From positions 118,280-182,279 of the forward strand of contig NZ_JAPYPG010000007.1 in the NCBI RefSeq assembly GCF_029937755.1: a stretch of DNA of 64,000 nucleotides, in the 5' to 3' direction. Shown here piece after piece: positions 46,342 through 56,300 of the stretch. Within the stretch, counting starts at the first letter, position 1; the number at the start of each line of letters is the position of its first letter. Source of the DNA: Henriciella sp. (GTDB taxonomy: Bacteria; Pseudomonadota; Alphaproteobacteria; Caulobacterales; Hyphomonadaceae). Position numbers and translations under genes: made by a program. The notes under the pieces are model-generated. The model made no database searches, had not been told where the DNA came from, and saw only the letters and a program-made list of their open reading frames with translations.

Positions 46342-47873
46342 CGGTTATTCTCGAACCAGGCAGGGTAACGCTCGACGATTTGGCATTGATCTATGCGGAT
46401 GGCAGGGACTTCGCCCTAAATCAGCATGCTTATGAAAGGATTGCGGCATCGGCCGCATCGCTTTCGCAGAGAATTGCTGATGGCGACACGATCTATGGCG
46501 TGAACACCGGTTTCGGGAAACTCGCCTCCGTACGCATCGACGGTGACAAGCTTGCTATTCTTCAGAGGAATCTTGTCCGGTCGCACTCGGCCGGTTTTGG
46601 CGCCCCGCTGTCGCCTCCGGTCGTTCGGTTGATAATGGCCTTGAAATGCATTTCACTGGGACGAGGCGCCTCTGGCGTACGCCCGGAACTCGTCAAAAAA
46701 ATCCAGGCGATTGCGGCGGCCGACATTGTGCCTGTCATCCCCTCCCAGGGGTCGGTCGGCGCGTCTGGAGATCTTGCACCACTTGCCCATATGGCCGCCA
46801 CCCTGATCGGCGAAGGCGAGGCCTTTTATGGTGGCGAGCGGATGTCCTCAGCGAAGGCGCTCCAGGCAGAAGGTATTGATCCCATCGAGCTTCAGGCGAA
46901 GGAAGGCCTGGCCCTGCTCAACGGGACGCAGGTCTCCACGGCTCTCGCGCTGGCAGGCCTGTTCAGCGCCTGGCGCCTGGCCCTCACCTCGCTGACCACT
47001 GCTGCCCTCTCAATCGATGCGGCCATGGGTTCAAGCGCGCCTTTCAGTGACGAGATTCACCAGTTGCGAGGCCATCGCGGCCAGATCGACAGCGCCCGCC
47101 GGCTGCGGGACCTTCTTGCAGGCTCGGAAATTCGGGAAAGCCACCTTACCGGTGACGAGCGCGTCCAGGACCCCTACTGCCTGAGATGCGCGCCCCAGGT
47201 TGTGGGCGCCTGCCTGGACCAGCTTCGACAGGTCGCAGCAACGCTGCAGATTGAAGCCAATGCGGCCACCGACAATCCGCTTGTCCTCTCGAATGGCGAG
47301 ATCGTGTCCGGCGGTAACTTCCATGCCGAGCCGGTGGCTCTCGCGGCCGATCAGACAGCTCTGGCAATCTCCGAGATAGGAAGTATTGCCCAGCGGCGCA
47401 TCGCGATGCTGGTGGACCCGGCACTCAGCTTTGGCCTGCCGGCTTTTCTGGCCCCAGAGCCCGGCCTAAGATCGGGGCTGATGATTGCCGAGGTCACGTC
47501 GGCGGCCCTGATGAGCGAAAACAAGTCGCTGGCAAATCCGCGATCAGTCGATTCGACGCCTACCTCGGCCAATCAGGAAGACCATGTCTCCATGGCGTGC
47601 CATGCTGCTCGTCGACTGCTGGAGATGAACCGGAACCTTGCCGGCATACTGGGTATCGAGGCCATGTCTGGCGCCCAGGGCATCGAATTGCGCGCGCCTC
47701 TAAAGACCAGCGACAACCTCACGGCCATCATCCGGTCCATTCGTGATCATAGCCCCGCCATTGATGAGGACCGCATGGTCAGCATGGATATCGAAACCAT
47801 GGCCAGCCTCGTCCATGAAACGGGAGTGCTCACCGAGTTCGACGGCGATGTGTCTCCGATCGGGCTGACGTAA
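46338..47873 (+). CDS. hutH: Histidine ammonia-lyase
   Basis: The 511-aa protein carries the MIO prosthetic group motif Ala142-Ser143-Gly144 ([16 protein letters not shown]), the active-site [11 protein letters not shown], and [26 protein letters not shown] and [14 protein letters not shown]. It removes ammonia from L-histidine to give urocanate, the first step of the pathway and the supply of the HutC inducer. The start at 46338 makes the ASG triad fall at the canonical positions. Its stop overlaps the hutG start by one base. Confidence 0.98.
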   Translation: MTVILEPGRVTLDDLALIYADGRDFALNQHAYERIAASAASLSQRIADGDTIYGVNTGFGKLASVRIDGDKLAILQRNLVRSHSAGFGAPLSPPVVRLIMALKCISLGRGASGVRPELVKKIQAIAAADIVPVIPSQGSVGASGDLAPLAHMAATLIGEGEAFYGGERMSSAKALQAEGIDPIELQAKEGLALLNGTQVSTALALAGLFSAWRLALTSLTTAALSIDAAMGSSAPFSDEIHQLRGHRGQIDSARRLRDLLAGSEIRESHLTGDERVQDPYCLRCAPQVVGACLDQLRQVAATLQIEANAATDNPLVLSNGEIVSGGNFHAEPVALAADQTALAISEIGSIAQRRIAMLVDPALSFGLPAFLAPEPGLRSGLMIAEVTSAALMSENKSLANPRSVDSTPTSANQEDHVSMACHAARRLLEMNRNLAGILGIEAMSGAQGIELRAPLKTSDNLTAIIRSIRDHSPAIDEDRMVSMDIETMASLVHETGVLTEFDGDVSPIGLT

Positions 47874-48676
47874 TGGAGCCAGTGACCGTCATCAGGGGCT
47901 CAAGCCCGATTATTCTGGGCCAACCCCACTCCGGAACGTACATCCCCGCTCCCATGCTTGAGCGGCTGAACGACAGGGGCCGCCAGTTGCTCGACACGGA
48001 CTGGCACGTGCCGCAGCTTTATGACGGGCTGCTCGCTGACGCTACGATCGTACGGGCAAATTTCAGCCGATATGTCATTGACGCGAACCGTGCGCCTGAC
48101 GGCACAAGCCTGTATCCCGGACAAAACACGACCGGACTTGTGCCAACCAGCACATTCGATGGAGAGCCTATCTGGCACGTAGAACCAACGGAATCCGACA
48201 TCGCGGAGCGGCTGGAAAGCTTTCACCAAGTCTACCATCACGCTCTGGAAAGCGAGATAGACCGGGTGAAGCAGATACACGGCGTAGCGGTACTGTATGA
48301 CTGCCATTCGATCCGGTCTGAAATCCCGCACCTGTTCGACAACCGGCTGCCGGACCTGAATATCGGTGACAATCGGGGCACGACCTGCGCACCCGAGATT
48401 ACGGCTGCCGCGGCAGCGGTTTGCGCAAAGACACCCCGCTACTCTCATGTCGTCAATGGCCGTTTTAAAGGTGGGTGGACGACCCGCCATTATGGCCGGC
48501 CCGAAACTGGCGTTCATGCCATCCAGATGGAACTCGCCCAGCGCGGCTATCTCGCGTCTGAAACGCCGCCCTTTGATTACGATGTCAATCGCGCCGGGGA
48601 ACTCCGGAGCCTGCTCAAAGACATCCTGACTGCCGTCAACGATACGGCAAAATCACGCCTCATGACGGAGACCTGA
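47873..48676 (+). CDS. hutG: N-formylglutamate deformylase
   Basis: The 267-aa protein matches the HutG N-formylglutamate amidohydrolase family: [10 protein letters not shown] at the N-terminus, [16 protein letters not shown] as the metal-binding core, and [20 protein letters not shown]. It releases formate from N-formylglutamate, giving glutamate and completing the five-step route. It lies between hutH and hutU with a one-base overlap on one side and two bases on the other. Confidence 0.95.
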   Translation: MEPVTVIRGSSPIILGQPHSGTYIPAPMLERLNDRGRQLLDTDWHVPQLYDGLLADATIVRANFSRYVIDANRAPDGTSLYPGQNTTGLVPTSTFDGEPIWHVEPTESDIAERLESFHQVYHHALESEIDRVKQIHGVAVLYDCHSIRSEIPHLFDNRLPDLNIGDNRGTTCAPEITAAAAAVCAKTPRYSHVVNGRFKGGWTTRHYGRPETGVHAIQMELAQRGYLASETPPFDYDVNRAGELRSLLKDILTAVNDTAKSRLMTET

Positions 48677-48678
48677 GA

Positions 48679-50352
48679 TTGGATACGATGCTCAAGAACA
48701 AACGCGATATCAAAAGCCCAACGGGTTCTGACCTCAATTGTCTATCGTGGACCACCGAGGCTCCCTTCCGGATGATCCAGAACAACCTCGACAGGGAAGT
48801 CGCTGAAAATCCGGATGAGCTGGTCGTCTATGGTGGCATTGGCCGCGCCGCACGGACCTGGAGCGACTTCGACCAGATCCTCGCTTCACTGAAAACCCTC
48901 ACAGAAGACGAGACCCTGCTTGTCCAGTCCGGCAAACCTGTCGGCGTTTTCCGCACGCACCGGGACGCGCCCCGCGTCCTGATTGCCAACTCCAATATCG
49001 TGCCGCACTGGGCGACCTGGGACCATTTCAATGAGCTCGATAAGAAGGGGCTCATGATGTACGGCCAGATGACGGCCGGCTCCTGGATCTATATCGGCAC
49101 GCAGGGTATCGTTCAGGGCACATTCGAGACATTCGTCGAGGCCGGGCGCCAGCACTATGATGGCGACCTCAAGGGCCGCTGGATCCTGACGGGCGGTCTG
49201 GGCGGCATGGGAGGGGCTCAGCCTCTCGCCGCCGTCATGGCAGGGGCATGTTGCCTCGCAGTGGAATGTGACCCCGAACGCATCGATTTCCGGCTTCGCA
49301 CCAGGTATCTCGACGAAAAAACCGACAGCGTGGATGAAGCACTCGCGCTAATCGAACGCTGGACGAAAGCGGGCGAGGCCAAGTCGGTCGGCCTCTGTGG
49401 CAACGCTGCCGAGGTCTTTCCGGAACTGGTCCGCCGGGGGATCCGGCCTGATCTGGTCACTGACCAGACCTCTGCACACGATCCGATTAATGGCTACCTC
49501 CCTGCCGGCTGGACGATTGCCGAGTGGAAGGAAAAGCGGGCTTCAGACCCCAAGGCCGTGGAAGCGGCAGCCTGCAAATCCATGAAGGTGCAGGTCGAGG
49601 CCATGCTCGACTTCTGGCATTCGGGAATCCCGACCCTCGATTACGGCAATAATATCCGGCAGGTTGCGTTCGACGAAGGCCTTGAGAACGCCTTTGACTT
49701 CCCCGGCTTCGTGCCCGCCTATATCCGTCCACTGTTCTGCAAGGGTGTCGGTCCTTTCCGCTGGGTTGCGCTCTCCGGCGATCCTGAGGACATCTACAAG
49801 ACCGATCAGAAGGTAAAGGAGCTGCTGCCCGATGATGAGCTTCTCCACAGATGGCTCGACATGGCACGCGAGCGAATCTCCTTCCAGGGGCTTCCTGCCC
49901 GCATCTGCTGGGTCGGCCTCGGAGACCGCCACCGCCTCGGGCTCGCCTTCAACGAGATGGTTGCCAATGGCGAGCTGAGCGCTCCTGTCGTGATCGGACG
50001 CGACCATCTCGACAGCGGGTCTGTCGCCAGCCCCAACCGTGAGACGGAAGCCATGAAGGATGGATCGAGCGCGGTCTCCGACTGGCCGCTTCTCAACGCG
50101 CTGCTTAACACAGCCTCTGGAGCGACGTGGGTTAGCCTTCATCATGGCGGTGGAGTCGGCATGGGATACTCCCAGCATGCCGGCATGGTCATCGTCGCGG
50201 ACGGTACCGAGGATGCAGCCCGGCGCATTGAACGTGTTCTCTGGAACGATCCGGCCTCCGGGGTCATGCGTCATGCCGATGCCGGCTATGAAGAGGCCCT
50301 CGAATGCGCCCGTGAGAAAGGGCTGAACCTGCCCGCGATTCCCACGAGCTGA
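48679..50352 (+). CDS. hutU: Urocanate hydratase (urocanase)
   Basis: The 557-aa protein shows the urocanase NAD-binding segment [20 protein letters not shown] and conserved stretches [35 protein letters not shown] and [19 protein letters not shown]. It hydrates urocanate to imidazolone propionate with tightly bound NAD. The start is uncertain: TTG 48679 is eight bases from GGAG, while ATG 48688 is three codons later. The family is very well conserved, so identity is not in doubt. A 70-base gap separates it from the PepSY pair. Confidence 0.98.
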   Translation: MDTMLKNKRDIKSPTGSDLNCLSWTTEAPFRMIQNNLDREVAENPDELVVYGGIGRAARTWSDFDQILASLKTLTEDETLLVQSGKPVGVFRTHRDAPRVLIANSNIVPHWATWDHFNELDKKGLMMYGQMTAGSWIYIGTQGIVQGTFETFVEAGRQHYDGDLKGRWILTGGLGGMGGAQPLAAVMAGACCLAVECDPERIDFRLRTRYLDEKTDSVDEALALIERWTKAGEAKSVGLCGNAAEVFPELVRRGIRPDLVTDQTSAHDPINGYLPAGWTIAEWKEKRASDPKAVEAAACKSMKVQVEAMLDFWHSGIPTLDYGNNIRQVAFDEGLENAFDFPGFVPAYIRPLFCKGVGPFRWVALSGDPEDIYKTDQKVKELLPDDELLHRWLDMARERISFQGLPARICWVGLGDRHRLGLAFNEMVANGELSAPVVIGRDHLDSGSVASPNRETEAMKDGSSAVSDWPLLNALLNTASGATWVSLHHGGGVGMGYSQHAGMVIVADGTEDAARRIERVLWNDPASGVMRHADAGYEEALECAREKGLNLPAIPTS

Positions 50353-50422
50353 GCGACACCTTATCCCTCCCGCACAACCCCGTGCCAGCGCCTCAGCGGC
50401 AACCCGACCTACCAGGTGATTC

Positions 50423-51139
50423 ATGAGCAGGAAGATCGCATTCAGAGTGCGCCAATGGCACAAGTGGCTGTCGCTGATTATCGGCGCGCAGGTGATGCTT
50501 TGGCTGGCAACCGGCGTCTATATGGTCGTCATCAATCTCGATTTCATTCACGGCGACCATCTGGTCCAGAACATGACGGAGACGGTGGCCGGAGAATATG
50601 AGCCGGGCGTCACCTTCGCGGATATGCTGGCCGACTACCCGGACGCGAGCGAAATTGTCCTGGCGAGCTGGATCGGACAACCCGTTTACCGGGTGCAATC
50701 CCCCGGCGGCTCGCACCTCGTAAATGCTGAGACCGGCGGGGAAATCTCCCCGCTATCGGAGGAGGATGCGATTGCCGTTGCTCGCTATCACTATACGCGG
50801 ACGGCGGACATCACAGCCGCCACGCTCCTGGTCGACAAGGCAGATGCGCCAAGTGAAATCCAGTCCCGCCCCCTCCCCTTGTGGCGCATTGATTTCGATG
50901 ATCCCGGATCAACCGCCTTCTATGTCTCGCCCGATGACGGGTCTCTGGTCACGAGGCGGCACACCTATTGGCGCATCTTCGATTTCGCCTGGATGCTGCA
51001 CATCATGGATTATGAAGAGCGCGCCGACGTGAACAATAATCTCCTCCGGGTTTCCGCAGGACTGGGTCTGATGCTCTCATTTTTGGGGATGTGGTTGCTC
51101 TTCTTCAGCTTCAAACGCCGCCGGAGGAGCGCGCCATGA
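50423..51139 (+). CDS. PepSY-domain membrane protein, small
   Basis: The 238-aa protein has an N-terminal membrane helix after a short basic/aromatic start (RQWHKWLSLIIGAQVMLWLA), a periplasmic PepSY-type region with two repeats (ISPLSEEDAIAVARYHY; WRIDFDDPGSTAFYVSPDDG) and a C-terminal helix before a basic tail. The pattern W-x-x-H at both ends (RVRQWHKW, FDFAWMLHIMDY) resembles PepSY-TM proteins, which often carry histidines suited to haem or metal. The stop overlaps the start of the next gene by four bases, so the two act together. Its role in the hut operon is unclear. Confidence 0.7.
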   Translation: MSRKIAFRVRQWHKWLSLIIGAQVMLWLATGVYMVVINLDFIHGDHLVQNMTETVAGEYEPGVTFADMLADYPDASEIVLASWIGQPVYRVQSPGGSHLVNAETGGEISPLSEEDAIAVARYHYTRTADITAATLLVDKADAPSEIQSRPLPLWRIDFDDPGSTAFYVSPDDGSLVTRRHTYWRIFDFAWMLHIMDYEERADVNNNLLRVSAGLGLMLSFLGMWLLFFSFKRRRRSAP

Positions 51140-52980
51140 TGACATTCGTCCGACAGGCACACAAATGGATCGCGCTCATCCTCGGCATTCAGCTCGCCCT
51201 CTGGATGTTAAGCGGTCTTGGAATGGCAATCCTTCCGCATGACAGAGTGGTTGGCGAACACAGACGGGCAGACGTCATTAATAAACAACCGCTGAGAGAA
51301 GTGGCAAATGGCACGCTCGGCGCGCCTGAAACTCTCAATGCAGATGAAGTTCGCCGGATCCGCCTGAGAAGCTTGAACGGGCGCGTGATTTTCGACACCG
51401 TTACAGCCGAGGGCTCGGTGCTCACCGATGCTGTAACTGGCGAAACTGTAACCGTCGACGAACAGCTTGCCTCAGAGATTGCCCTCAAGGATTATTCCGG
51501 CCCCGGCGAAATCACGCGCGCCAGCCTGCTGCCGGAGCCCACCCTGGAAATCCGCGATCATGCGCCGCCAGCCTGGCGGGTCGACTTCTCAGACCCTGAA
51601 CGCACAAGCATCTATGTTTCAGCCTCCGACGGCGAAATTCTCGAAAGACGGAACAATTACTGGCGCACATTCGACGTCTTCTGGATGATCCACATCATGG
51701 ACTATGTCAGCCGGTCCAGCTTCAACCATCCGCTGATCGTGCTCACCGCCCTCGTCGTGCTCTGGCTTGGTGTCAGCGGCATTGCGCTCTGGTGGGATAG
51801 CTTCAGACGCAATGACTTCAACCTGATCGGCAAGTGGCGCAGCCGAAAGCAGACCTTCGCCCTGTCGCTAGCCGACAGCGAAGGTGGCGCCCTCAGAACG
51901 GTCGAAGCCCGACCGATGCAATCCCTGTTTGCGGCAATGGGCGACCAGGGCTACCCGCTGCCATCGACCTGCGGAGGCGGCGGGACCTGTGGTCTTTGTC
52001 GGGTGCGCATTGGCCCCGAACTTCCCATCCTGTCCGCCGACCGCCGGCAAATCCCGGACTCGGAACTGAAGGCCGGTTACAGGCTCGCTTGCCAGCACAG
52101 GGTAACCGCTCCGCTCTTCGTAACCCTTCCCCACGGCCTTATGGATGCCAAGGACGTTGAAGGAAGGATTGTATCGTCGACCTTCATTACGCCTGACATG
52201 TACGAGCTGCGCATATCGCTTCCTGAACCCCTCGAGTTCAGAGCTGGCAGCTATCTCCAGGTCGAAATCCCGCCTTTCTCATCGGATCTGGATCATCTGC
52301 AACTCCCCGCTCCTGTCCTGGAGCAATGGGAAACGTCCGGCACGGCGAAGACATTCGGGAGCGGGGAAACGGCCTTCAGGACATATTCCCTCGCCAATGC
52401 TCCGGGCGAATTCGGTTCGGACATCATCCTGAACATCCGCCTGGCCCTGCCGAAAGCTGGCGCATCCGGTGCGCCAGTGGGTGTCGGCTCGGCCTTCCTG
52501 ATCTCAAGGGATGCCGGAGAGACAGTAAAGCTGCGCGGCCCTTTCGGTGACTTCCATGTCGACGACGAGGACGAAGAACTCGTCTTCATCGGCGGCGGCG
52601 CCGGTATTGCCCCCATCCGCTCGATCATTCTCGATGAACTGACCCGGAAAGGCCGGACCTCGCGCATGTCTTTCTGGTACGGGGTCAGAACGCAGGATCA
52701 CATCGTCTATGGAGACGATTTCGACCGACTCGAGCAGGCTCATCCGAACTTCTCGTGGCAAGTTGCACTTTCCGATGCATCAACGAACCATGAGTGGACC
52801 GGCCCTCGCGGCCTGATTCACAAGATCGTCCGCGACCACTATCTCGCGTCCCACCCGGATATCGGAAACTGTCGCTTCTATATCTGCGGCCCGCCCGCCA
52901 TGCTTGAAGCGGTTCTGGCCCTGCTGAAATCGCTGGGCGTATCAGACGCCAAGATCGCCTTCGACGATTTCGGCAACTGA
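51136..52980 (+). CDS. PepSY-TM fused to [2Fe-2S] ferredoxin and FAD/NAD(P)H reductase
   Basis: The 614-aa protein combines three modules. Residues ~1-230 are a second copy of the PepSY-TM layout (RQAHKWIALILGIQLALW; WRVDFSDPERTSIYVSASDG; FDVFWMIHIMDY). Residues ~250-330 are a ferredoxin with Cys ~279, 285, 288 and 318 (STCGGGGTCGLCRVRIG; LACQH). Residues ~345-614 are an NqrF/FNR-type reductase with RTYSLANAP, GGGAGIAPIRSII and FYICGPPAMLEAVL. NAD(P)H electrons should pass via FAD and the 2Fe-2S cluster to the membrane PepSY part, possibly a haem or metal acceptor. The start at 51136 overlaps the previous stop. Confidence 0.85.
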   Translation: MMTFVRQAHKWIALILGIQLALWMLSGLGMAILPHDRVVGEHRRADVINKQPLREVANGTLGAPETLNADEVRRIRLRSLNGRVIFDTVTAEGSVLTDAVTGETVTVDEQLASEIALKDYSGPGEITRASLLPEPTLEIRDHAPPAWRVDFSDPERTSIYVSASDGEILERRNNYWRTFDVFWMIHIMDYVSRSSFNHPLIVLTALVVLWLGVSGIALWWDSFRRNDFNLIGKWRSRKQTFALSLADSEGGALRTVEARPMQSLFAAMGDQGYPLPSTCGGGGTCGLCRVRIGPELPILSADRRQIPDSELKAGYRLACQHRVTAPLFVTLPHGLMDAKDVEGRIVSSTFITPDMYELRISLPEPLEFRAGSYLQVEIPPFSSDLDHLQLPAPVLEQWETSGTAKTFGSGETAFRTYSLANAPGEFGSDIILNIRLALPKAGASGAPVGVGSAFLISRDAGETVKLRGPFGDFHVDDEDEELVFIGGGAGIAPIRSIILDELTRKGRTSRMSFWYGVRTQDHIVYGDDFDRLEQAHPNFSWQVALSDASTNHEWTGPRGLIHKIVRDHYLASHPDIGNCRFYICGPPAMLEAVLALLKSLGVSDAKIAFDDFGN

Positions 52981-53312
52981 CCCAGCTGACGGTGCTGTCA
53001 GTCTGTCGAACCAGCCAAGTCTAAGCGCAGCAAGGTTCCTACTGAACATGACCCAAAGCCATACCAAGAATGGTAATCATGGGACGGGCAATTCTGTTGT
53101 TCTGCGAACTGCCCGAAGTGCGAAGCTGGAATTAACACGAGCAACATGCGGCAGGCAGGTTAATCTTTCAGCATGAAATCGCTCGAAATCTGCGATTGGA
53201 TTTGAAAGTCTGGCAGTGTTTGAAGGAGCGCGAGAGAGATGGGGCTGCAGATGGCGCTATCTAAGTCACTCTCACTGCTCAATCAGCTGTTTCCACTTAC
53301 AATGCCGTTGCT
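52981..53312. other. Intergenic region between convergent reductase and VWA-protein genes
   Basis: Two genes converge here. A weak stem (CTGAC/GTCAG, 52986-53001) follows the reductase but lacks a T-run. A short hydrophobic 27-codon frame near 53239 overlaps the VWA gene stop and is not called. Nothing else is seen. Confidence 0.5.
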
Positions 53313-56300
53313 CTATTCATAGGCGATCTCAACCCTGGTTGTCGCACCGCTAGTTATGTTCACTGTGCGGGTCTGACCACCTGGAAAGACAAGGCTATAC
53401 TGGCCGACGGGCAAGGAGATGGGTTCAGCTCCAGGAACCCCCATTTTCGCGACATTACCAGAGCTGTCGAGAATCTCGAATTCCGGATGCACGGCGGTTC
53501 GCAGCGCATCACTCAAGGAACTGGAATCGTCTGCCTTGTAGTATTGGCCGTTACCTGCCTCCGCCCACGATCTGAAGGTTTCATCAAGCTCGGCCCCGAC
53601 AGCGAAGCCGACGACGCTGACTTTCAGATCCATCCCCTGGGCCTGCAGTTCGGCAAGCACCTTGCGGGGATCTCCGCCGCAGGTCTCGTCGCCATCCGTG
53701 AGCAAAACGACAAGAGGATCTCCTTCAGCTGAGTCGAGATCTCTCGCCGTCAACCTGAGCGACTCGGCAATGGGCGTCTTGGCCAGGTTCCGCGCCTGGA
53801 TCTGCTCGAGCTTCTCGACAAAGCTGCCATCACTGATCGGGGTCAGTGGCTGGACCAGGCGCGTGTCGCAACTGTCGGGCTCGAGGTGCCCGAACACCCG
53901 CAGGGCGGCTGGTGTTCCTGCAGGCAGGCCAGAAGTGACAAGGTCCTTGATCGAGGCCTTGGCCGCCACGATGCGGCGACGGCCATCCGGCAGACGCTGC
54001 AGCATGCTTCCCGATGCGTCGAGAACGATCTCGACAGGATTGAGCGTGATGCGGGAGTCCTCATCACCTGCTTCGGAGGTGATCGCGACCACGAGTTTGC
54101 CGGGCGGTGGTGGCTTCTGGTTGTAGGCGTAGGCCGTCACTTCGTAAGGCTTCGGGCCTCGAAGCCGCCCCATGGCTGTCTCGAACAGGTCCACAATCTG
54201 TGTCGGGTTTACCACCTCGGCGAAGCTGCCATCGGACGCAAGCGTAAATCCTCGCAGACGACGGCGCTGGCCGAACAGGGACCAGCCGCTGGCCAGGCCT
54301 CCACCATTGATCTGTCCGGCAAACATGAGCGCGCCGGTTTCCTCGAGAAGATCGTATGGTCGTCTCGTGCGGTAATCGATCGATGGATCGTCCATATCGG
54401 TGACCGTCAGCAAGGCGCGCGCACCTGCGCGAGAATCCAGCATCTTTAGTCCTGTCTCGAAACTACTCGTCGCCGAACTTGAGTCGTTTTTCGAAACGCT
54501 TCTCAAAAGCGTTCGCACTGTTTCACGATCCGTCAGCCACTCCCCTCCGAGCAGCGATGAACTTCCGAATGGCAGAAGACCGATAGCGTCCATCTCCGGG
54601 TCAATTTCAGTCGCAATCAGGTCAAGCGAACGCAGGATCGCGGGACGGAAACTTCCTATGGAACCGCTGGTATCCCACGTAACGAGAAGGGATCGGCGTG
54701 GCTCGTTGAAGACAAGGTCATGATCACCTGCTTCAGTTTCCGCGATACGGATCGGATGCCCCTCGGGAATGTCGAATCGTTCTCGTAGCTCTTCAGCCTG
54801 TTCAGGGCCGGGTTCGGACAGAAGCGTGCCGTCATTGTCAGAGGGGTTCAGTCTTACCTGCGGCAGGATCGAATGTTCCGGGTCAAAGGCGAGGACGATG
54901 CGGTTGGCGTCCTCGGGCACTGTGATGGCATATTTCGGGACTGTCTCGCCGCGCTCCACAACACCAGAGACGGCCTGATCAAGCTTGAGTTGGCCATCGG
55001 CCCGCACCGGAGCCTTTTCTTGCGACGCTTTCGGCACGTGGCGTTGTTTGCCATGGCCGTAAAAGCCGAGGACGGAGGTGTAGCCATCTCCCGGAACGCG
55101 TTCATAAACTTCGATATCGCTTGTGATGCGAACGGTCCGGGCCGACTCTACGCCTTCACCAGGGCTGACAGCCACAAAACGCAGGTAGCGGGCTTCGACC
55201 GGATTATCGAGTATGAGGTCCGGTTCACTACGCGTGAGCCTGCCAATCTCTCTCCACGGACCAGAAAGACTTCCTGATCCTGCTTCGACCATCAGACTGT
55301 CGACTGCAGGACGGGAATTTCCGTTCGACTCAACCGCTGTCCAACGGAGCCGGTCGATCTCAGCGCGACGGTGAAAGCGGAAGGCGGTGGTGAACTCCGG
55401 CGCGGGGTTACTCCACCCGCGAAAAAGCGCCACCTTGTCAGTCGTCCGTGTCACCACAGCGGTACCATTCTGAAGGGACGGCACACCGCCGAGCATCTCG
55501 CCGCCGCGGGCAAAGCTTGCAATCTCGTAGCCCGTACCTCCTGTTGGGTCATATTGGGGACTGGCGATCACCTTTACTTCGCTGAGACGCAGGATCTGGG
55601 CACCGTAATTTCTCATACGAATGCGAACGGCATCGGCCTGAACCGTCTCGTTAAAGGGGATCACGACTTCATCGAGACCGGTGGCAAGGTCACCTCGCCA
55701 GGTTTCCTGCCATGCGCCATCGATGCGCGCCTCCACGACAGCATGAGATGGCGCTGTCGCAGGATAGCGGCGAACCTGGGCAGGGTGTGGGTAGAGCACA
55801 ATGCCCGTTACCGGCGCGGTGTCGAAGCCTACCGCCACAACCGGTTCGCGCCCGCCGTCACCGACCCAGGCTTCGAACGTGCTTTCCCGGCCAACCATCC
55901 CGTCGATCAGGAGGTGCAGGTCTTCGCGTTCATCTTCATCCGCAGTTTCTGACTTCAGCATCTGTCCGCCAACACTTGCCGCGGCCAGGTTGAGGCCTCC
56001 GAACATGCTTTGCGGGATTCCACGATTGGACGCGATCGCCTGCGGCGACTTTCCGGCTTCAACCGGAACCTTCACGGATGTCGCCGTGCGCCCGGGGCCA
56101 TTCACATCCGCAATGATCATGATGGGGCGTCGAGCCGGCAGGTTTTCCGGAAGAGCACCTTTGAATGCGACATCTACCACTTCACCAGCTGGAATTTCGA
56201 GCGTGTCAGTCTCCGGACGCACACGCGCGCCGACAATGCCCGTTCGCAATCTTATCTCTAGCTGCGCAGTATCACTACCTTCATTTGTTACCTTCAGTGT

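Noticed and set aside
52986..53001. Possible terminator after the reductase gene
   Set aside because: Only a 5-bp stem and no T-run.
53199..53214. 16-bp match to the IS6 relic (GATTTGAAAGTCTGGC, also near 61217)
   Set aside because: About one 16-bp match is expected by chance in 64 kb, and the surrounding frame does not continue as transposase.
53239..53322. 27-codon hydrophobic frame with a purine-rich upstream stretch
   Set aside because: Too short to judge, and it overlaps the stop of the convergent VWA gene.
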